Part shown: piece by piece, positions 57,059-64,000 of the stretch
How positions within the stretch are numbered: position 1 is the stretch's first letter
How the letters are laid out: each line of letters begins with the position of its first letter
Assembly (NCBI RefSeq): GCF_947179165.1
Contig: NC_077238.1
Span: forward strand, 59,003,257-59,067,256
Direction: 5' to 3'
Length of the DNA stretch: 64,000 nucleotides
Origin: Solanum dulcamara
Lineage: Eukaryota; Streptophyta; Magnoliopsida; Solanales; Solanaceae
Notes under the pieces: generated by a model
The model's database searches: none
What the model was told of the DNA's origin: nothing
Seen by the model: only the letters and a program-made list of their open reading frames with translations
Made by a program: the position numbers and the translations under genes

Positions 57059-58145
57059 CAGGTCCTTTAACTAGGTCCCTTTGCTATATAGTTTGGTAAT
57101 TCATCCAAACCTAAAATACAATATTTTCCCTTTTTTTTAATTAAATTTGAGCTCAGGGCTCTTTTATTCATTCAAATAAGCAAAAAGGGAAATCCACAAA
57201 ACAATAACAAAAATAGACCCAAACTGCCCAAAAACAAAAATAAATTAAATGTTCAGCCCAAGTGACTGTTAATTCTCTATCAATACACGTATATCTCATT
57301 GAGCTCTTTCCAAAATTATCCCTTGTTTCCTACTCCGCCTCTTCCATGTTTTCCCCCTTTGTGAACTCCCAATTTCTTCCATTGTTGGTTGATGATACAT
57401 GCTCTTCAGGTTCTTTTATCTCCCTATTTTCTTGTTTAACTCTTTTCAGTTCATAATTGCCTTTTTGATCCTCAGGTATGAGATCCGATTCAAGTTCCAG
57501 ATGGACTCGCAGAGGAGATTCGTCAATAGCAACCATATGAGCTTTCAAGAGGTTCGTTTCTCCCAATCTTCCTCTCTTGTAGTCCAACATTCGGTGCTTT
57601 GCTATGTCCATCAATCTGACCATAAAGCCCTCGACTTTGCTGGTGGCCTCTCTTTGTAAGCTGTCATTTCTCACAAATTTTAATACCTTGTAATGGCACA
57701 AACTTGAAGTGTAAATATAAAATCTGTAAGAATATAGGCTATGTTGATCTATGTGAATCTTGCCCGTGCTGGTTTGTGGGTTCTTGAATATATTTTCCCT
57801 AATTTTGATGATGAGAAACTATTACCATATCTTCTGCTTGTAAAACATTCCCTCTATCAACATGCTTCCCCCGTCACAAGGACCATATCCCTTGATCTGA
57901 ACTATCTCACTTGTTATCAATACATCTTCCCCCTTTAAACATCATAAAAAAGTAGTAACAGTAAACCAAGCAAGTTAACATGCAATCTAGGTAAATTCAT
58001 GGCCACTAGGGAAATACTAACACGAATGAGTAAATTCCTTACAGAGACAACCATGTTTGGAAATTTTCTCTGTTATATCACTTTTGTTTCTTTTAGAACC
58101 ATAATATCACCCAACTATTCTTATTTTTCTTAAAATATACTCCTC
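57059..58145 (-). other. Unassigned region with a 123-codon frame
   Basis: A minus-strand frame at 57330-57701 encodes a charged 123-residue peptide beginning MCHYKVLKF. It has SKVEGFMVRLMDIAKHRM, LLKAHMVAIDESPLRVHLEL, a Lys/Glu-rich stretch and a clean end in ENMEEAE. Above it, 57940-57705 holds GGGGGAAG-type purine patches and no clear frame. I do not recognise a family. It could be the end of a decayed host gene or a retroelement accessory segment. There is no transmembrane segment, zinc motif or catalytic motif. Confidence 0.35.
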
Positions 58146-60605
58146 TGTAACGACCTTGAGGGTCATTTTTTAAAAAATTGTGTGAAATTATAATTTTACC
58201 CCTATCGTTAGTGCCCTCGAATATTATTTGATTGGTTTGTGTAGTTGAAAAGATCAAAATCTTAATGGTTTGTAAATTGTGCAAATTCTTGAGTTTTATA
58301 GAGTTAAGAGGTGAAAAAGTAATTTTCGGTACCAATCGAAGCTACGGGTTTCGGAACAAAATTTTGTTGATTCCAACAATTCCAAAATATGAAAATTGGT
58401 CTAAAAGCTGAAAATCTGGTGCATAGTGCAGATTTTTTTCAGTTTTTTTCTCAACTTTGAACCTCAATTTTTTGAGCTTTTTCAAGTCCAAATCTGGCTA
58501 TTAAAGAGGTTATCTTCAACAAAATTTCATGGTGAATCCATTGGTGAGCTTGGAATCTTGATTAGAAGCTTCGTTGGAGGTAAGATTTCATGTTTTAGAT
58601 ATTGCCTCGACCATTTTTGGATTCAGATTTTTATAAACTTTGGAAGATGATTTCTTGGTCATCTTAGATTCGAATTCAGTGATTCAAATCTCTAAACTGT
58701 GTAGTTTTTCCGTAGGAATCCAGTGGTGATCTCAGAAACTTGATTAGGAGCTTCTTGTGCGGTAAATTTGCTAATCTAGCCGCTGCTTTTATCATTTTCG
58801 AGTTGGAATTTCAATGGATTTTGAAGGATTGTTTCTTGGTCATCTTAGCTCTGTTTTTAATGATTCTTCATGAGATTATCCTTTACCAATCTTTGTAATT
58901 ATTATCTGTCAAAACATCTTTAAATCAAGATTTCAAAGGTGGCTTATGGGGTTTTCTGCCAAGTTAGAAAATTATATTTTCATGATTTGGAACTCGATTC
59001 TTGCTCGATTTTAATGGGTTTTTCGGCCACGAACTCTACTCGATGGGTAGAACACAATTTTCAAATAAAATCCAGATTTAACCCTTTTCAAAAAAAATTA
59101 ATTTTTGGATTATTTTGCCCTCGATTTTGAAATCTATCAATATGGGTGTCATTGGACTCCTTGTGATATGTATGTTTCATTATTGATAGTGTTTTATCAT
59201 TTCGAGTGTTGAATTAGAGAGTTGCTTTTTCGGTGGAGGTGTTCGAGTCGATTTCAGCAATTGAGGTAGGTTTGGCTATCCTTCTTTGAGACTGAGATGG
59301 GGTAATTAGTCATTCATATATTATAGACTTTAGGATTGGATTGTAGTGTGAGTTGAGAATGTTATATATATTGTGATGCCCGTGTGGGGGATTATTTATT
59401 AATGTGTTGCCATGTGGAGGCTTATTTGTATTACATAACCCATGTGGGGTCTTATTCGTTATCTTATTATCTTTGAGAACATGTGATTCATTATTTGCCT
59501 GTGAGAGAGGCTTGATGATATTATTTGACTTGTGATTCCCACCTGAGGGGTTGAGTTGGGGGTTTTGAGCATGTCTGAGTATTGAAATATTGTTAAGAAA
59601 GGGATGAACAGTTATATTGAAATATTTCCTTCATATTGCTATTTATTGAGGGTGAATATTATGTGCAGGTTAAGTTTTGAGAACTTTGAACCTTATACTA
59701 CATATTGAGTTGAATATTGCTTCCATGTCATATGTGTTTTGATGCATTCATCCTCATTCATCATATCATGAAACATGAGAAGTTAAGAAATATGGAAAAT
59801 TATTTTGAGAAAGAAAATGAAACACATTTAAACCTTTGTATCTTGAGTCTCTGACCGAGGCAGTTTTATGGCAAGGTAGTGGATACATTGTGATCCCTTG
59901 ACCACGAGGAGGTGGCAAGGATAATGAGATACTGTGATTAAGGTATATGGTCTGTGAGATCCTCATGGGTCCTGCTTGGTAGCACAGCTCAGCAAGTGTA
60001 TACGACAGGCTGTGCGACAGTCTTGATTCCACCGTACCACCACATCATTACATCATCATATTGCATTGCATTGCATCGATATATGTACTATTTGACTTAT
60101 TTGGTTAATTGTGATAATGAGTTGATATTATGTGTTTACTTTACTCGCGTCATTATATATAAACTAGAGGCATTGATGCCGAAGTGGACTTTTCTGTATG
60201 CAGGTGAAAGCATTCCTTAGTTTATTTCATGGGTTTGATTAATTCCGTATACTCAGTAGGCTAAAACCTACTAAGTACATATGGATTGTACTCATCCCTA
60301 CTTCTGTGTCCATTTTTTATGGAGATACTTGTCAGGGTACCTCACGTGGAAGCTGACATTCTAGTGGATTGTGTATTCACAGATTAGTGGTGAGGTCTCA
60401 GGATTTGGATTGTCACTAGTCTATCTATATTTCTTAGTCTTTTGTATTATTCAGAGACTTACATTGTATCTTTAGACTCAAACCTTGTATTAGATGTTCT
60501 TTATACTTATGACACTAGATTTTGGGATAATTTCATTGTTGTCTGTTTATTGTGTTTAGCAGTGGCTTGACTTTACTTTGGGAGTCTCGTATGATTTTAT
60601 TTTTT
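58146..60605 (+). mobile_element. Family H LTR, truncated at its 3' end
   Basis: It starts TGTAACGACCTTGAGGGTCATTTT and runs through text shared with 1-348 (around 59930-60240) and 19537-19700. Two imperfect copies of a 150-bp block occur (58525-58600 and 58720-58790; GGTGANCTNNGAANCTTGATTAGNAGCTTC). The expected end GGGTCGTGACA is missing: at about 60605 the LTR text passes into pararetroviral sequence. Confidence 0.75.
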
Positions 60606-60913
60606 AGGCTAGTGAAAATTGTCTTATCGTCGTAAGTAATCTTGATACCATGATCAAGTATATCATATGGCTTTACACTATCTAGGAAGGTGGTTCCTAG
60701 CAGTATTTCTAACATATCATTATTTCCTTCTGGTTCAACCAATAGTTTTATAGGTACAGTGTTATCTTTGAATTTTAAAATGGTTTCTATCATGTTTGTT
60801 ATTTCATGTCTTTTTCCATTAAAATCAGTATAAAGATGATTATCTTTTAGTTTATATTGTTGAAGATGGTTACATAACCTAATGCTAATGTAATTTCCAC
60901 TAGTTCCTGTATC
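60606..60913 (-). pseudogene. Pararetroviral aspartic protease relic
   Basis: The catalytic DTG (60905-60913 on minus) lies in ILLDTGTSG and is followed after a frame change by an open frame (60793 down) with LEILLGTTFLDSVKPYD, the second conserved part of the retropepsin fold. The open frame runs on past about 60605 into LTR text (its last 20 or so codons), so that tail is foreign. The reverse transcriptase that should follow is absent. Confidence 0.75.
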
Positions 60914-61902
60914 TAATAGGATGTTGATGGGAATAAGTGTATACCATTAAAATATTCTTCTTTTATCGTATAATTTTTTATTTCATCTTTTTTTGCTTCT
61001 AAGATAGGTTGTCTAACTTTTTCTGATTGTGTTCTTCTTATCATCACTGTAGGGTTTATGACTCGAGTTTTCTCAAAGGATAATCGATATGTGGAATCTT
61101 GTTCATTGTACAAAGGTTTAGATTGTAAATGTAAATCTAATGGTGTATCTTCTATTTCTTGTATCTGTATTATACTAGGCATTTGTATCTGACTGACTTT
61201 CTCAAATAAATGGGGATAATCTATTGTCTCTTTTATGGCAAAGCAATCAAAATAATGTGTATTAGAAATAGCATATGAGATTACATATGTTATCGAATAG
61301 GGTCTATTGTATTTATGAAAGAAATCTTTTCTTTTAAAAATCTTGTACTAAGCTTAATGTTTTATCAAAGTCTTTATCTAGAAGATGGTATAAAATTCTA
61401 GGATAAACATTAAATTTAATCTTTCCATATTGTAAATTTCCTCATAGTATTCCTAAGCAGGCTTCTTTCCTATTTATTATCCTATTATCTATAATAGCTA
61501 AATCTATTGGGTATCTAATCCTTCTTTAAATATGGATTTTATTATTATCTGGATTGTTCCTATATGTATCCATCCTAGAGTATTTCGAACTTCTGTTTTT
61601 ATTTTTCATAATTTATCTTGAATATCTTTTTTTGATAATAAAGGAATCATTATTTTATTAGAAGTAACAGAAACTTCTAACGCTCTTTCTTGGATATTTA
61701 ATCCATAAAATAAATAATGTTGTCTTTTTCTTAATCCAAATCTATCAAGTATATTTACGTCAAATTCTGAGTAGTTAGTTAAAGAAAACTTTTCTTTTTG
61801 TATTTGTTTTAATTTTCTTTTATCAATAAAAATATTTTGTTTATATTCTCCAACTTGTTCTATCGTTTCTTTTATTATATCAGTTTCTATTTCATTATTC
61901 AT
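60914..61902 (-). pseudogene. Pararetroviral movement protein relic (30K type)
   Basis: The ATG at 61902 opens 98 codons (61902-61606), then further frames down to 60913 after stops. Order and spacing fit the caulimovirid cell-to-cell movement protein: a conserved middle with LGWIHIGTIQI and a DLA-type Asp, then GNLQYGKIKFNVYP. The C-terminal part (61182-60913) is open. The start overlaps the stop of the upstream coat-protein frame by 8 bp (61895-61902), a compact viral arrangement that has survived decay. There are at least three breaks. Confidence 0.7.
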
Positions 61903-64000
61903 TTTGAGTGTCTTCTTCTGACGAAGAATAACAATCTGTATCAGTTAATATAAATATTGTATCGTCTGATTCAACTTCTTCAAAATTATTTAGTTGTATA
62001 AATTTTTCTAAATTTATCATTTCTTCGATATCTTCATTGATTTCTATTTTCTTGTTATTATTAGCAAATTTCTTTGGGCATCTATTGGCATAATGTCCTA
62101 TCTCTTTGCAGTAGTAACATCTGCATTCTTATGGTTTTTTTTCTTTTATTATTTCTTTTGTAAAAAGGTTTTTGATATCGTGTATATCCTTTCTTTTTGT
62201 AATATCTAGTCTTTCTCTTTTTAAAATATTTTTTCTTAAAGAGTTTCTTTTTCTTATATTTTCTTTTAATCTTTTTGTAATAATAGGGACTTTCACATCC
62301 AATCATTATAGGCATTTTAGGATTATCACAACATAGACTTACTTTCTTTCTTAATCTTTTTGTTGTTTTAGCTAATATGGTATCTGCACACCATGTACTA
62401 CGCTCATCTTTTAAATGAGTTATTCTTTTTCCTAAAGTATCAGTTGTTCTGGATTATAAGTATCTATTAACTTTTTACCCCAAGGGTCTGGTATCTTAGT
62501 TAAAAACATCGGTAAATACATTTCTGTATTTTTAACTCTGTTATAAACATAGTAATAATAATCTTGAAAGACAAAAATATATTTATCTATTTCACACATA
62601 TCACATAATTGTAATCATAACAAAGCAATTTCGTATTTTTTAATCGTTGCAGGGTCTTTTAAAATATTACCTTCTCCGGCAAATTCTAATCTTATAGCTT
62701 CAGTAGCTCTTGTAATTAAATTAGCAATATTATCATCGGCACCAAAAATATCATTTCTAGTGGCATCATTTAAGTTTTGCCAAAATCTTAACACACTATT
62801 TAATAGACTTCGTTCTATAAAATATTTAGTAGTGTCATAATCCATTTTTTTTGTTACTGCTATTCTTAAAGAGGTTTCTCATTTATCTATAGTTTCTTCA
62901 GTATTATTAATGCAATCTAAATCTAGATATATTCCAAACGGATTAATCGCTTCACTTCTCATTGATCCTACGGGCGTGTGACTATCTTTTGTTCTTAATG
63001 CAGCATTTGTACCTGCATAAGCCCTAGTGGTCTATTAAAACTTGTTCGGCTGGTTTCAGCCTGCGTAGGGAGCTCAGTAATATTAGGATTAAAATCTACT
63101 TCTCCTGGTTTGATGGTATCCATTTTTAAATTAATCATATCGCCTTCATTTTTAACTGGGTTCCTTTTATATTTATTATAAGGCGATCTATTTCTAAATT
63201 TTCTGAATCGGAGCTTACCATTTTAGATTATTTCCTCCATATCCTTTTGGTATTTTTATTTTCGAAATATGGGATCCTATAATATCTAAGGTTTTATTTA
63301 TAGGTTCTTTATCAACATTTATTTCTTTTTGATTTCGTATATCTTTCAAAGTTTGAACTTCTTTAACTATTAAATTTCCAAAGTAAATTATCGTTTTTTG
63401 TATTTCGTACAAATCTTGTTCTATTTTTAGATGATCTTCTTCATTAAGTAATTTATAATTGGATTTATTTTCTATTTTATCCTAAACTAGCTATCTGACT
63501 TTTGAAATAATAGTTTCTTAGTAAATTTATATTATATTTTTCATTTATTATATCTTCATTATTAGCAAGTATTTTTTCTTGTACTTTCTTTATCTGTTCG
63601 GGCATGATAGGATCTAATCTTTGTGAATATCTTTTAAGAGTCTCGTCTTTTATCTTAGCATTTTGTAAACTTCTTTGAGATGTCCAATATAATCGGTTAT
63701 CTACCCTTATCTCTGCGAAGGAGGACTGTCCTTTAATTATCCTATACTTGAAGGATGAGTTTCAATCTCAATTTTAATAAGTTTTATATTATCCGTTAGT
63801 CCTTTTATGACATCGTCGTAATCTTCTAAAATTTGTTTTGTCCTAATAATAGAATCTTTTGTTTCTTCATTGTTATCTTTTAACATTAAACGTAACAATC
63901 TTTTGCATTTTTTTACCATTTTGGGTATCTTTTAAGTGTTTTCTAAACTTCCATAAATAATTATTATTTATTTTTATATCTGCAAAGGTAGGATATCTTT
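61895..64000 (-). pseudogene. Pararetroviral coat protein region
   Basis: Several broken frames belong together. The N-terminal part (63919-63480) is Lys/Ile-rich and helical. A central part (62845-62615) reads LRFWQNLNDATRNDIFG and LITRATEAIRLEFAGEG, which fits the coat-protein core. A very Lys/Arg/Tyr-rich tract (62315-62160) and a zinc knuckle CYYCKEIGHYANRC (62078-62119; C-X2-C-X4-H-X4-C) follow, then an acidic tail ending at the stop 61895-61897. The basic tract plus knuckle is the nucleic-acid-binding part of caulimovirid capsid proteins. Confidence 0.7.

Larger units (their letters stand above)
60606..64000 (-). mobile_element. Endogenous pararetrovirus relic (Caulimoviridae)
   Basis: Read on minus from the window edge, the order is coat-protein-type region, zinc knuckle, movement protein and aspartic protease, after which it is cut at about 60605. 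This order without an intervening integrase, and the AT-rich, Lys-rich frames, fit a plant pararetrovirus. Solendovirus-like endogenous viruses of Solanaceae are my best guess for the genus. Stops and frameshifts occur in every gene. The reverse transcriptase, RNase H and transactivator regions are not in the window. Confidence 0.8.

Noticed and set aside
60533..60605. C-terminal tail of the viral protease frame
   Set aside because: The open frame continues beyond the virus-LTR junction; the last codons are LTR sequence, not viral.

Overview
This window looks like repeat-dense heterochromatin from a plant, most likely a Solanaceae species. The evidence is a stack of Ty3/gypsy-type LTRs with TGTAACACC-like starts and GGGTCGTGACA-like ends, Ty1/copia elements with initiator-Met primer sites, plant LINE RNase H remnants, a GAGCCCGTTTGGAT MITE and an endogenous caulimovirid relic. 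I recall these LTR types as common in tomato, pepper and tobacco, but the species cannot be named from sequence alone. I found no intact host gene, tRNA or CRISPR array. Every recognisable protein is a retroelement or pararetrovirus fragment, and nearly all are broken.

Left nest (1-20206). A Ty3-type LTR (1-348 and 19537-19836) is split by a gag-only LTR element E1 (349-19536, target duplication TTAAA). The 5' LTR of E1 is split by a solo LTR E2 (5655-18177). E2 is split in turn by a chromovirus-like element E3 (7536-16674, duplication GAAGT). E3 holds an integrase relic and a full-length 5S rRNA-like sequence. Removing each layer restores a sensible sequence, so the insertion order is clear.

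Middle (20207-28611). This holds minus-strand gypsy fragments (E10 LTR plus integrase; E9 gag-protease with a canonical tRNA-Asp-type primer site and a 5' LTR), a truncated copia element E7 (gag-protease-partial integrase plus 5' LTR), and a SINE-like relic.

Right nest (28612-51950). A minus-strand LINE L2 was hit by two copia elements. E5 (29647-35124, duplication AAATA, LTRs about 97% identical) is the youngest and best preserved. E4 (35461-51430, duplication ATATT, LTRs about 13% diverged) was itself hit by a MITE, by a 3.4-kb solo LTR (duplication CCAAA) and by a LINE L1 (duplication AAACTAT), which carries a further solo LTR.

Right end (51951-64000). A gypsy 5' LTR E6 with primer site is split by solo LTR G. 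Then come LTR fragments, an unrecognised 123-codon reading frame and a 5' partial LTR that runs into a minus-strand endogenous pararetrovirus (coat protein, movement protein and protease remnants; reverse transcriptase missing).

The most unusual pattern is shared by many LTR families that otherwise look unrelated. In what should be U3, about 100-900 bp from the LTR start, each carries a cluster of short self-complementary, family-specific words such as TGCCACGTGGCA, GTCCGC-ATC-GCGGAC or CACCACG-GCT-CGTGGTG. In five families a GTCTTTT box follows within about 20-65 bp. In E3 the words are G-boxes directly upstream of a TATA box. All identities and distances quoted were judged by eye.
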